Positions 33,643 through 41,724 of a stretch of 42,787 nt of DNA are shown piece after piece. The notes beneath the pieces are model-generated. The model did not search any database and was not told the DNA's origin. It saw only the letters and a program-made list of their open reading frames with translations. This DNA is from a virus, in the IMG/VR virus record IMGVR_UViG_3300023087_000036, positions 1 through 42,787 of that record; one strand, given 5' to 3'. Both the position numbers and the translations under genes were made by a program. Position 1 is the stretch's first letter. The number at the start of each line of letters is the position of its first letter.

Positions 33643-36600
33643 ATGGTAGGATTAGTATCACCAGGCGTTCAGGTAAATGTAATTGACGAGAGCTTTTACA
33701 CCCCGGCCGAACCTGGCACAACACCACTTATTTTTGTAGCAACAGAACAAAATAAATTAAACGGAGCAGGAACAGGTGTAGCTGAAGGAACCCTTAAAGC
33801 TAATGCTGATAAAGTTTACTTGATCAGTTCACAAAGAGAACTTGTTGAAACTTTTGGAGATCCGAAGTTTATAACTGATGCTAATAACAACCCAATTCAC
33901 GGGGGTGAACAAAACGAATACGGATTGCAGGCAGCATACTCATATTTAGGTGTAAGCAACCTTGCTTATGTAGTTAGAGCAGATGTTGACCTTGCAGCTC
34001 TTAATGCAAGTGCAATTCCAACAGCAGCCGATCCAACTGATGGCACATATTGGTTAGATACCGAGTCATCAACTTACGGATTTTTTGAGTGGAACGGCGC
34101 AAGTATATTAACAGCAGGCGGTCAAACTTTTACAAACAAAGTTCCGCTTGTAATCACAGACGAAACACAGTTAGTAGGAAATACTGCAACCAGTAGACCA
34201 AAAGGGTCAGTTGGTGCTATTGGCGATTATGCCTTGGTTGCAACCACAAATGTTGTTAAAGCATATTACAAATCTCCAGGTAATGCCACAGGCTTAACAG
34301 CTGGGCAATGGGTAGAATTAGGAAGCGCAAATTGGAAAGCAAGCTGGCCTGTTGTAACAGCAACAAATCCAAACGTAACTATTACAGCTGGTGATGCATT
34401 TGATATTACAACAAATGGCGGTTCAATTACTGTAACTGCTACAGGCGACCTTACACAATTTGTAACTGACATTAATACAGCTACAGCATCGGCATCGAAT
34501 GGTGTAAGTGTAGCACTAATTGATGGTAAACTAGAATTTTATGTCGATGGCAGTGACGGAGAAATGACACTAGCTGATGGTAACAACACGCCTCTAGATA
34601 CACTCGGTATCACAGCTGGACAGTATGTTACTCCAAGATTAGAAATTGCACCTCACACAGAAGTGCCAGAATACAAAACTAATGACACTACACCAAGACC
34701 AACAGGTTCTTTCTGGATTAAAACAACCGAACCAAATCTAGGTGCTCGTTGGAGAGTAAGACGTTGGAACGAAGATACTGAACTTTGGGATAGTAAAGAT
34801 TCACCAATTTACGATTCAAACGTAGATGCTCTTTATGAATTAGATCGTTCTGGTGGTGGATCAAATCTAACAATAGGCGATTTATATATCCAGTCAAATG
34901 TTGCAGCTGATACAAGTCCACTAGGCACATTTAAAATCTTTGTTAGAAATGCTACTGGAGCAACCACAGTAACAACAGGCAAAATTGATACAACTACATT
35001 TACAACAGGAGCTAAGTCATTTGATATTAGCGAAAGTGATGCAGGTTCAACAACAATGAGCGCTGCTCAAACTGCAACATTTACAGCGACAGGAAGTTCA
35101 GATGATGCCGATTTAATGGCAGAAGCAATCAACGCACTAAACTTTGAAAACATTGTTGCAAGCGTTGATAGTCAAAGCAGAGTTACTATTACACACAGAG
35201 ATGGCGGTGAAATACACTTTGTAGATACCAGCAATGCGCTAACAGATGCAGGCTTCACACCATATGATACTGTTGCTCTTACAGGCACACTAAACCTATA
35301 TTGGCAAGATGGCGCAAGCGGCAGCAACCCAGAGCAATACAAAGCATCTCTTTGGAAGCCATTAACATATGTAGCCAGCGAAGATGCTCCAACAGCATTA
35401 GCAGCAGACGGTGCATTATGGTATAGCAGCGTTATTGACGAAGTTGATATTATGGTCCACAACGGTGAAAAGTGGGTAGGACTATTATACGATGGTGCAT
35501 CAGGGCAAAGCAATATTGCAAGTCCTTACTACAATGTAGATCCAGCACAAGCGCCAGATCCAGCAGGACCATTTGTAAGAGTTACAGCACCTGAAGACGG
35601 TGATCGTTCTGATGGTGGAAATTTAGTTGATGGCGATATTTGGATTAGCACAGCAGATATTGAAAACTATCCATTAGTATATCGTTATAATGCCACATTA
35701 GCTGAATGGATTCAATTAGATGCAACAGATCAAACAACTGAAAATGGCGTATTGTTCGGCGATGCACGTTACAACACTAACGGCGCTAACAGCGACGAGC
35801 AGGGTGACATTGCTGACTTGCTAACAACCGATTATGTTGATCCAGATTGTCCAGATCCGGCACTATATCCAAAAGGTATGCTATTATGGAATCTACGTAG
35901 AAGCGGATTTAACGTGAAACGTTTCGTTCGTAACTATATTGATACTGCACAAGATAACCCACAATACGGCGCAGGCGATGGCGAATCAATGATAAACTAT
36001 TATCCACATCGTTGGGTAACCGAGTCTGCCAACCAAGCAAACGGTAAAGGCAGCTTTGGCAGATTATCGCAACGTGCAGTGGTTGTGCAGCAGCTACAAT
36101 CATCGGTCAACAGCAACCAAGATGTTAGAGACGAAGAAAGACGTGTATTTAACTTGATTGCTACGCCTGGTTATCCAGAGCTTATTGGCGAGATGATAAG
36201 TCTAAACTACGACAGAAACTTAACAGCGTTTGTTGTAGGAGATACTCCAGCAAGACTAACTCCAGATGCAACTTCATTAAATGATTGGGCAACAAATGCT
36301 GCACTAGCAGTTGAAGACAACGATCTTGGATTAGTGAGCAGAGATGAATACATGGGTGTTTGGTATCCATGGGGCTTCACTAGTGATAATGCAGGAAACA
36401 ATGTAGTTGTTCCTCCAAGTCATATGGTGCTAAGAGTAATAGCATTGAATGACCAAGTTGCTTATCCATGGTTTGCACCAGCAGGAACAAGACGAGGCGG
36501 TGTGACAAATGCAAGCAGTGTTGGTTATGTCAATTCCGAAGGAGAATTTGTAAGTATATCACTTAACGAAGGTCAGCGTGATACGCTATACACTCAAAAC

Positions 36601-37005
36601 GTCAACCCAATTACATTCCTTGTAGGTGCAGGGCTTGTAGTATTTGGACAGAAGACTCGTGCAAGAAATGCAAGTGCTCTAGATAGAGTAAACGTAGCAA
36701 GACTTATTATTTACATGAGAAGTCAGCTTACTAAACTTGCTAAACCGTATCTGTTTGAACCAAATGACAAAATTACAAGAGACGAAGTAAAACAAGCAGT
36801 AGAAAGTTTACTAGTTGAACTTGTAGGACTTAGAGCACTTTACGACTTCTTAGTTGTATGTGACGAATCAAACAACACTCCGGCAAGAATCGACAGAAAC
36901 GAACTTTACGTTGATATTGCAATTGAACCAGTAAAAGCAATTGAATTTATTTACATTCCGTTGCGTATTAAGAACACTGGTGAAATTTCAGGATTGTCTG
37001 CTTAA
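33643..37005 (+). CDS. 18: Tail sheath protein gp18 with large central insertions
   Basis: 1120 residues versus about 659 in T4. The N terminus LVSPGVQVNVIDESFYTPAE plus LVETFGDPKF matches gp18. The C-terminal ~400 residues, including DRVNVARLIIYMRSQLTKLA, VCDESNNTPARIDRNELYVD and IEFIYIPLRI, are the conserved sheath core that contracts. Residues ~130-690 hold extra beta-rich domains with at least four motifs of the form G-[TSAD]-x-[WY]-[LIY]: DGTYWLDTESSTYGFFEWNG (~133), TGSFWIKTTEPNLGARWRVR (~355), DGALWYSS (~590), GDIWISTADIENYPLVYRYN (~664), each followed by a W-containing strand. In T4 the sheath's extra domains face outwards, so these probably decorate the tail surface. It has a good AGGAG site. 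Confidence 0.93.
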   Translation: MVGLVSPGVQVNVIDESFYTPAEPGTTPLIFVATEQNKLNGAGTGVAEGTLKANADKVYLISSQRELVETFGDPKFITDANNNPIHGGEQNEYGLQAAYSYLGVSNLAYVVRADVDLAALNASAIPTAADPTDGTYWLDTESSTYGFFEWNGASILTAGGQTFTNKVPLVITDETQLVGNTATSRPKGSVGAIGDYALVATTNVVKAYYKSPGNATGLTAGQWVELGSANWKASWPVVTATNPNVTITAGDAFDITTNGGSITVTATGDLTQFVTDINTATASASNGVSVALIDGKLEFYVDGSDGEMTLADGNNTPLDTLGITAGQYVTPRLEIAPHTEVPEYKTNDTTPRPTGSFWIKTTEPNLGARWRVRRWNEDTELWDSKDSPIYDSNVDALYELDRSGGGSNLTIGDLYIQSNVAADTSPLGTFKIFVRNATGATTVTTGKIDTTTFTTGAKSFDISESDAGSTTMSAAQTATFTATGSSDDADLMAEAINALNFENIVASVDSQSRVTITHRDGGEIHFVDTSNALTDAGFTPYDTVALTGTLNLYWQDGASGSNPEQYKASLWKPLTYVASEDAPTALAADGALWYSSVIDEVDIMVHNGEKWVGLLYDGASGQSNIASPYYNVDPAQAPDPAGPFVRVTAPEDGDRSDGGNLVDGDIWISTADIENYPLVYRYNATLAEWIQLDATDQTTENGVLFGDARYNTNGANSDEQGDIADLLTTDYVDPDCPDPALYPKGMLLWNLRRSGFNVKRFVRNYIDTAQDNPQYGAGDGESMINYYPHRWVTESANQANGKGSFGRLSQRAVVVQQLQSSVNSNQDVRDEERRVFNLIATPGYPELIGEMISLNYDRNLTAFVVGDTPARLTPDATSLNDWATNAALAVEDNDLGLVSRDEYMGVWYPWGFTSDNAGNNVVVPPSHMVLRVIALNDQVAYPWFAPAGTRRGGVTNASSVGYVNSEGEFVSISLNEGQRDTLYTQNVNPITFLVGAGLVVFGQKTRARNASALDRVNVARLIIYMRSQLTKLAKPYLFEPNDKITRDEVKQAVESLLVELVGLRALYDFLVVCDESNNTPARIDRNELYVDIAIEPVKAIEFIYIPLRIKNTGEISGLSA

Positions 37006-37017
37006 ACATTATATCAT

Positions 37018-37044
37018 GAGAGGGCAAAAATTAAATGCCCTCTC
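37018..37044 (+). terminator. Hairpin between gp18 and gp19 without U tract
   Basis: GAGAGGGCA (37018-37026) pairs with TGCCCTCTC (37036-37044), loop AAAATTAAA. Nine perfect pairs but followed by AAATGA rather than T residues, so it may be an mRNA 3'-end stabiliser or processing site rather than a classical terminator. Confidence 0.5.
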
Positions 37045-37048
37045 AAAT

Positions 37049-37056
37049 GATAAATA
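37049..37056 (+). promoter_or_regulatory. Late-promoter-like octamer GATAAATA before gp19
   Basis: GATAAATACTTGTG (37049-37062) is identical over 14 nt to the motif at 6160. The gp19 ATG is 24 nt after the octamer, with an AATAGGAG ribosome site between. Confidence 0.65.
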
Positions 37057-37080
37057 CTTGTGAATAGGAGAATATATTAA

Positions 37081-37704
37081 ATGGCAATCTCAACACTTAC
37101 TAATATTACAGTTCCATTAGCAAACGATACAAGTGCTAACAACCAAGGCTTGTTAATGCCTAAACTACAGTATCGTTTCCGTGTTACACTAGAAAATTTT
37201 GGTGTTTCGGCTGATACACAGGAACTTACAAAACAAGTTGTTGACGTTAGTAGACCAAACGTTAACTTTGAACAAATGACACTTGATGTGTATAACTCAA
37301 AAGTATTTCTTGCAGGTAAACATACTTGGCAGGAAGTTTCACTTAACCTAAGAGACGATGTTAACGGCAACGTTCAAAAAATGGTTGGTGAACAATTACA
37401 GAAACAATTTGATTTCTTTGAACAAGCAAGTGCAGCATCAGGACAAGATTATAAATTCTTAATGCGCATGGAAATACTAGATGGCGGTAATGGAACAAGC
37501 ACACCTAATGTTTTAGATACATGGGAACTATATGGTTGTTACTTAACCAGCGCAAATTATGGAACACTAGATTATTCACAAAGTGCTCCAGTGCAAGTCG
37601 AACTTAGCATTCAGTATGATAACGCTGTTCAAACACCAAACGGAACAGGCGTAGGAACTCCAGTTCCACGTAACCTTAGCTCGCTAGCAACTGGCGCAGG
37701 CTAA
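37081..37704 (+). CDS. 19: Tail tube protein gp19
   Basis: 207 residues (T4 about 163). PKLQYRFRVTLENFGVSADT, LTKQVVDVSRPNVNFEQMTL, HTWQEVSLNLRDDVNG and DTWELYGCYLTSANYGTLDY are the standard gp19 tube signature. Hexameric rings of it stack to form the DNA-conducting tube inside the sheath. The C-terminal ~25 residues (NGTGVGTPVPRNLSSL) are a flexible tail. It has its own late octamer and a terminator immediately after, so it can be made in the large amounts needed. Confidence 0.93.
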   Translation: MAISTLTNITVPLANDTSANNQGLLMPKLQYRFRVTLENFGVSADTQELTKQVVDVSRPNVNFEQMTLDVYNSKVFLAGKHTWQEVSLNLRDDVNGNVQKMVGEQLQKQFDFFEQASAASGQDYKFLMRMEILDGGNGTSTPNVLDTWELYGCYLTSANYGTLDYSQSAPVQVELSIQYDNAVQTPNGTGVGTPVPRNLSSLATGAG

Positions 37705-37725
37705 TTATAAAGAGATTGCCGTGAT

Positions 37726-37755
37726 AAAAGGAGCCCCTGAGGCTCCTTTTTTTAT
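37726..37755 (+). terminator. Intrinsic terminator after gp19
   Basis: AAAAGGAGCC (37726-37735), CCTGA loop, GGCTCCTTTT (37741-37750), then TTT. Strong plus-strand terminator; the A-rich left arm also makes it usable from the other strand. Confidence 0.9.
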
Positions 37756-37777
37756 AATATACGCATTTAAAAAATAA

Positions 37778-37785
37778 GATAAATA
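37778..37785 (+). promoter_or_regulatory. Late-promoter-like octamer GATAAATA, leaderless arrangement
   Basis: The octamer is followed by TTAAT and then the ATG at 37791; no Shine-Dalgarno is present. The predicted transcript start coincides with the start codon. Confidence 0.6.
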
Positions 37786-37790
37786 TTAAT

Positions 37791-39089
37791 ATGACAAACT
37801 CGGCACAATTTGATAACTTACAAAATATTGGGTCAAACAAAGGGTATGTAGGTGACTATGCTCATGCTGCTGCTTTATACCTACGTGCAGGATATAGACT
37901 TGCTCCTAAAACAAAATTTCTTTATCATGTTAACATTGGTATTAATCCAAGTGCATTAAAGTCTTTGGGTGCGGCAGGTAACTTCCTACAAAACAATAAA
38001 AAAGAATTAAATTTACTAGTAAGCACTGTGGAACTGCCACGATTTACTGTAGACACTGATACAAAAAATCAGTATAACAGAAAGAAAATTATACAAAGAC
38101 GCACACGTTACGATCCAATACGTATGACGTTTCATGACGATAGACAAGGTAACACAACACTTTTTTGGGAAGCATATTTTAGATATTATAACCAAGATCC
38201 AAATTATACGTCACGTTTTGCATTTCCTCCAAACAACATGTATTCTGGAGGACTAAGAAGATATGGTTTAGATAGAACCAACAGATTAAACACCCCCTTC
38301 TTGCAATATATAACAGTGTCTCAATTGTATAGCATTCAAGGATCGCACGAGTTTACAGGATTTACTTTGATTAATCCAATGATTACCAATTGGGAACATG
38401 ACGAAATGGATCAAAGTAACGGAAACACTTTTGCTAGAAACACACTGTCAATTGAATATGAAAGTGTATCTTACGAGAGAGAACAAAGCGGAGAAGATAG
38501 TCCTCCTGGCTTTAGAGATCCTGCTTATTATGATACAGGAAAAAGTAAACTGTCTACTAATATTCCTGGCACACAAGGCCGTTTTACAACAGGCAATCTA
38601 TGGGCAGACTTAACAAACGGCAATAGAGACCTGGGCACTCTTTTAAACGCATTTAGATTTATCAATCAAGATCTGCCTACAAACAACACAGGATTTAATA
38701 TTCCGTCGGGACAAACAAATATTTTAGCAAGTGTTATAGGTGGTGCAAGTAGTTTTGCTTTTCCTAGATCTTCAAATTATAACGAACTTACACAGACATT
38801 GCAAAAAGTTTCAGATTTTTCAAATGTGTTGAGTGCATTAACAAATAGCGAAGTTAGAGACGAAGCAAGACGAAATCCTGCATTTGCAGCAGAGCTAGGA
38901 CAATCTGCAATCAATCTTTTGCCTCCTAGTTCTTTTACAGCATCTTTACAACCTGTAGTAACGTCAATTGGTTTGCTAGGCAGTGTAAACGAGAGAAACG
39001 CCGCATATAACAATTTAAGCTCTAATCAAAGACAGAGTTGTGTAAATACTGCTGTATCTAATGTGTCAACATTACGAGCAAGGTTTTAA
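37791..39089 (+). CDS. Tail-tube-like baseplate/tail protein (gp19-fold; gp48 or gp54 candidate)
   Basis: 432 residues. The middle (RFTVDTDTKNQYNRKKIIQR, DPIRMTFHDDRQGNTTLFWE, FTGFTLINPMITNWEHDEMD, NTLSIEYESVSYERE) follows the tube fold shared by T4 gp19, gp48 and gp54: a strand, a 'polarity' loop, then a sheet ending in [EY]YESVxY. The last ~170 residues (from SKLSTNIPGTQGRFTTG) are a separate helical/disordered region. In T4, gp54 initiates the tube on the baseplate and gp48 caps it, so this is probably one of these; I cannot decide which. It stands right after gp19. It starts 5 nt after a GATAAATA octamer with no ribosome site. Confidence 0.6.
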   Translation: MTNSAQFDNLQNIGSNKGYVGDYAHAAALYLRAGYRLAPKTKFLYHVNIGINPSALKSLGAAGNFLQNNKKELNLLVSTVELPRFTVDTDTKNQYNRKKIIQRRTRYDPIRMTFHDDRQGNTTLFWEAYFRYYNQDPNYTSRFAFPPNNMYSGGLRRYGLDRTNRLNTPFLQYITVSQLYSIQGSHEFTGFTLINPMITNWEHDEMDQSNGNTFARNTLSIEYESVSYEREQSGEDSPPGFRDPAYYDTGKSKLSTNIPGTQGRFTTGNLWADLTNGNRDLGTLLNAFRFINQDLPTNNTGFNIPSGQTNILASVIGGASSFAFPRSSNYNELTQTLQKVSDFSNVLSALTNSEVRDEARRNPAFAAELGQSAINLLPPSSFTASLQPVVTSIGLLGSVNERNAAYNNLSSNQRQSCVNTAVSNVSTLRARF

Positions 39090-39091
39090 CA

Positions 39092-39475
39092 ATGAGTAGT
39101 ATAACAGATCCTAGTATAAATCCAGAAACAAATCCTAATAATCCTAAAGGTAGTGTAAAAGCATTCTTTGACAAGTATTTTGTCAAAACAATCAGTATGA
39201 ATGCAAACGAAGTAGATAGTGTTGTTGGATTTTTTGAAAAGAGAGGTTTTGACAAGCAAAGCGCAATTGCGACAGCAAGTGTTTTGCTACAACAGGCTAA
39301 AATAGATAATGTAAAAGTTTTTAGTCTACTGGATACACTTAGAGGTTTAGACGATGTTCAGATCAGTCAGCTTGTAGCAACCGTGCTTAACAGCAATAGA
39401 AGTGCAGTCAGTGGATTAGGCTATAAATTAAACGCAGACTTTATTACCAAAGAACAGAGAAATATTAAACTCTAA
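39092..39475 (+). CDS. Small virion structural protein typical of marine T4-like phages
   Basis: 127 residues. GSVKAFFDKYFVKTISMNAN then EVDSVVGFFEKRGFDKQSAI and QQAKIDNVKVFSLLDTLRGL look like a conserved helical protein that I associate with marine T4-like phages, where it lies near tail and head-completion genes. No enzymatic motif is seen. The stop overlaps the start of gp4 by 1 nt (TAATG), and it follows the tube-like gene by 2 nt, so it is co-transcribed with both. Probable role in baseplate or head-tail joining; inferred from context only. Confidence 0.65.
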   Translation: MSSITDPSINPETNPNNPKGSVKAFFDKYFVKTISMNANEVDSVVGFFEKRGFDKQSAIATASVLLQQAKIDNVKVFSLLDTLRGLDDVQISQLVATVLNSNRSAVSGLGYKLNADFITKEQRNIKL

Positions 39476-39912
39476 TGTCACGTTTTGCGCAAGGAAAATA
39501 TACACCCAAGAATCCTGACAAGTATGTAGGAGGACGTAGTCCTACTTATAGAAGCAGTTGGGAATTTGCGTTTATGAGATTTTGCGACACAAATGAGAAT
39601 GTAAGCAAATGGGCAAGTGAAGCAATCAAGATTCCTTATCGAAATCCATTGAGCGGTAAATTTACAATTTATGTTCCAGACTTTTTTATTGTATATGCAG
39701 ATAAAAATGGAAAGCAACACGTTGAATTAATAGAAGTTAAACCTGCGAATCAAACCATCCTAGAAAAAACAGGAAAAAGTAGAGCTAATCAATTACATTT
39801 TGCAGTAAATCAAGCCAAATGGGCAGCAGCAAGAGCATACTGTAAACAAAAAGGAATGATGTTTCGTGTGGTAAACGAAGGAGATATTTTCCACCAAGGC
39901 AAGCGCAGATAA
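39475..39912 (+). CDS. 4: Head completion protein gp4 (TnsA/endonuclease-like fold)
   Basis: 145 residues, matching T4 gp4 length (about 150). PKNPDKYVGGRSPTYRSSWE, FAFMRFCDTNENVSKWASEA then IPYRNPLSGKFTIYVPDFFI and LIEVKPANQ are the gp4 signature. The nuclease-like residues RSSWE, PDF and EVKP (Asp, Glu-x-Lys) resemble PD-(D/E)xK enzymes. gp4 (also called gp50/65 in T4) acts at the last step of head filling before the tail joins. Start overlaps the previous stop. Confidence 0.88.
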   Translation: MSRFAQGKYTPKNPDKYVGGRSPTYRSSWEFAFMRFCDTNENVSKWASEAIKIPYRNPLSGKFTIYVPDFFIVYADKNGKQHVELIEVKPANQTILEKTGKSRANQLHFAVNQAKWAAARAYCKQKGMMFRVVNEGDIFHQGKRR

Positions 39913-39915
39913 ATA
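39908..39915 (+). promoter_or_regulatory. Late-promoter-like octamer GATAAATA before gp16
   Basis: It overlaps the end of gp4 and lies 26 nt before the gp16 ATG at 39942. No strong ribosome site is seen in the leader. Confidence 0.5.
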
Positions 39916-39941
39916 ATAGTAGTATTTAATGGACTACAACA

Positions 39942-40427
39942 ATGACAAAGAAACTTGAAGAAATGTTAAATCTGCCGGAAAACAAAGACTTACCAGAGCA
40001 AGAGCCGGAAGTCGAATTACCAGCAGAACATGAATCTACCTTTAGAGACATAGAAGAATTTGATAAGATAGCCAGTGCGCTGCCTACTGTAAAAGGCTTA
40101 GGAGACATGGCAGACAAAGAACTCAACGAAGTTGCAAACAAAGCAATGAGTGCATATGAGGATCTAATGGACTTAGGCATGAATGTTGAAAGTCGATATA
40201 GTGGAAGAGTTTTTGAAGTTGCTGGCACTATGTTGAAAACAAATCTAGATGCAAAAGTTGCTAAACTAGATAAAAAACTCAAAATGGTTGAGCTACAACT
40301 TAAAAAAGAAAAAATGGATAGAGACAGTGGCCCAGGAGATGGAGACATTGTAAACGGTGAAGGCTATGTTGTAACAGATCGCAACAGTTTGTTGGAAAGA
40401 CTCAAGGGCCTTGATAAAGATAAATAG
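39942..40427 (+). CDS. 16: Small terminase subunit gp16
   Basis: 161 residues (T4 about 164). The layout is as in gp16: an acidic disordered N terminus (LPENKDLPEQEPEVELPAEH), a helical core including ESRYSGRVFEVAGTMLKTNL then DAKVAKLDKKLKMVELQLK (T4: [29 protein letters not shown]), and a C-terminal NSLLERLKGLDKDK helix. Small terminases form rings that recognise DNA and stimulate the gp17 motor. The large terminase begins 2.3 kb downstream, after three extra genes, unlike T4 where 16 and 17 are adjacent. Confidence 0.8.
   Translation: MTKKLEEMLNLPENKDLPEQEPEVELPAEHESTFRDIEEFDKIASALPTVKGLGDMADKELNEVANKAMSAYEDLMDLGMNVESRYSGRVFEVAGTMLKTNLDAKVAKLDKKLKMVELQLKKEKMDRDSGPGDGDIVNGEGYVVTDRNSLLERLKGLDKDK
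40419..40426 (+). promoter_or_regulatory. Late-promoter-like octamer GATAAATA inside the 3' end of gp16
   Basis: The octamer is followed by GCAT and then the ATG at 40431; it overlaps the gp16 stop and there is no Shine-Dalgarno. Leaderless arrangement. Confidence 0.5.
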
Positions 40428-40430
40428 CAT

Positions 40431-41144
40431 ATGCGAGTAAAAGAAGTAATCATAGAAGGTTCTGATATTGCTTTACTATATCATTCTACTTCATATACAC
40501 ATGCAGCAGGTATCCTAAAGGACGACGGCTTCAAAGGCGGGACTGTTGATGGTAATGGACGTATATCAAGAGACAGTTATATAAGTTTTAGTAGATCTCC
40601 TAGCAATATGTATAATAGAGGTAATATAAATTTAGGCGTTACTTTTGAAATAAATCAGGAAAAATTAGAAAAGATATTACAATCTGGAGCAGATGCAGAT
40701 ACATCTGGAAGACAATACGGATTAAAGCCTTTTGTATTCCATCCCAAATACGTTGACGAACTTGAGACAAGATGTGACATGAAAGGCTGTGAAAAACTAA
40801 AAAATTTAAAAAAATTTGTAAGAGCTATACATGTCTTGTCGCCCGACAGTGTAAAAATTATTGCTGATGCCGAAGCAGGCTTAAAGGATATTCCTGCGGT
40901 AGAATTAGTAAACATGAAGAAACATGCAGAAAAACGTGCTGCTATGGCAGATGATGTTTTAAAACTGGCTGCACAAAAAGGCTTGCGCACACATGTATAT
41001 TTAAATCGCGCTGATTGGTTGAATAAACGCATTGACAAAAGTTTCACACCACAAAGAGGCAAACCGTCAAAAATATGGCGAATAGTAAAAGCCCTAGTCA
41101 AGCGTAATATTGTTGGGGCAGTTAGGATAGCAAGAGATAAATAG
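40431..41144 (+). CDS. Putative ADP-ribosyltransferase-like protein, candidate head-internal effector
   Basis: 237 residues. LLYHSTSYTHAAGILKDDGF (residues 15-34) followed by SYISFSRSPSNMYNRG (49-64) resembles the start of ART-fold proteins, in which a His in a YH-x-[ST] loop and a [YF]xS strand hold NAD+ (seen in Tpt1/DarT-like and many phage-encoded relatives). The third catalytic motif (Glu) cannot be pinned by eye. The C-terminal half is Lys/Arg-rich and helical. The N terminus MRVKEVIIE-G ends in IxE, the gp21 cleavage pattern, similar to T4 capsid-targeting peptides. T4 packages an ART (Alt) that modifies host RNA polymerase, so an Alt analogue is possible. This is inference; a plain hypothetical protein is the alternative. 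It starts 4 nt after a late octamer. Confidence 0.4.
   Translation: MRVKEVIIEGSDIALLYHSTSYTHAAGILKDDGFKGGTVDGNGRISRDSYISFSRSPSNMYNRGNINLGVTFEINQEKLEKILQSGADADTSGRQYGLKPFVFHPKYVDELETRCDMKGCEKLKNLKKFVRAIHVLSPDSVKIIADAEAGLKDIPAVELVNMKKHAEKRAAMADDVLKLAAQKGLRTHVYLNRADWLNKRIDKSFTPQRGKPSKIWRIVKALVKRNIVGAVRIARDK
41136..41143 (+). promoter_or_regulatory. Late-promoter-like octamer GATAAATA
   Basis: It overlaps the end of the ART-like gene, 22 nt before the ATG at 41166. AGGA at 41153-41156 can serve as a ribosome site. Confidence 0.5.
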
Positions 41145-41165
41145 TATATAATAGGATCCTTAGAT

Positions 41166-41723
41166 ATGAAAAATTTTGCTGATTATTTAACTGAGTCAAA
41201 AAAGACTTATGAATTTAAAATTGGAATTGCAGGCGAATTGCCTGAAGATTGTGCAAACACAATGGAAACAGCCATGCAAAAGTTTGGTTGCATTAAGTTA
41301 TCAGATGGTAAGAAAACACCAATACAAGAACGTCCATTGGATTTTCCACAGTTGGAAAATATGGAAGTTACATACTTTGAAACTGAATGCACATATCCAA
41401 CTACTCCTCAAGTATTGCAATATTACTTAGGACAATGCACAGGTATACCACAAAGCAATATTATTGTTCGTAGTCCAAATGAGCAACAAGAATTATATCA
41501 GCAAGAAGAAAAAGAAGAAGAATACACAGCAAAATTGACAATTGAAGACATGGGCGGCGAAAGCGCTCAAGAGTCTGTTGGCGGCAACCGTGTAATGGAT
41601 CTATTAAAAGAATTAGAAACTGCTCGTAGCGAAAGAAGCAACGACTATGTAGGCGACGGTCCTGTTGGAGAAAGCAGCGACATAGGTGATGCTGAAAACT
41701 CTAAAAGCACCATAGGAGCATAA
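41166..41723 (+). CDS. Hypothetical protein with capsid-targeting-like N terminus
   Basis: 185 residues. MKNFADYLTE-S matches the form of T4 internal-protein capsid-targeting sequences (MKTYQEFIAE-A): M-K-x-aromatic-x-x-[FY]-[IL]-x-E, ending in an LxE gp21 site. The body (residues 14-105) is a mixed alpha/beta domain (YEFKIGIAGELPEDCANTM, MEVTYFETECTYPTTPQVLQ) that I do not recognise. The rest is a Glu/Gln-rich, disordered C terminus. It may be an internal head protein packaged with DNA, inferred from the N terminus. The ribosome site for the next gene (AGGAG) lies in its last codons. Confidence 0.7.
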   Translation: MKNFADYLTESKKTYEFKIGIAGELPEDCANTMETAMQKFGCIKLSDGKKTPIQERPLDFPQLENMEVTYFETECTYPTTPQVLQYYLGQCTGIPQSNIIVRSPNEQQELYQQEEKEEEYTAKLTIEDMGGESAQESVGGNRVMDLLKELETARSERSNDYVGDGPVGESSDIGDAENSKSTIGA

Positions 41724-41724
41724 A

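Noticed and set aside
39929-39958. ATG at 39929 as the gp16 start
   Set aside because: It opens a different frame that stops after 9 codons; the gp16 frame begins at ATG 39942.
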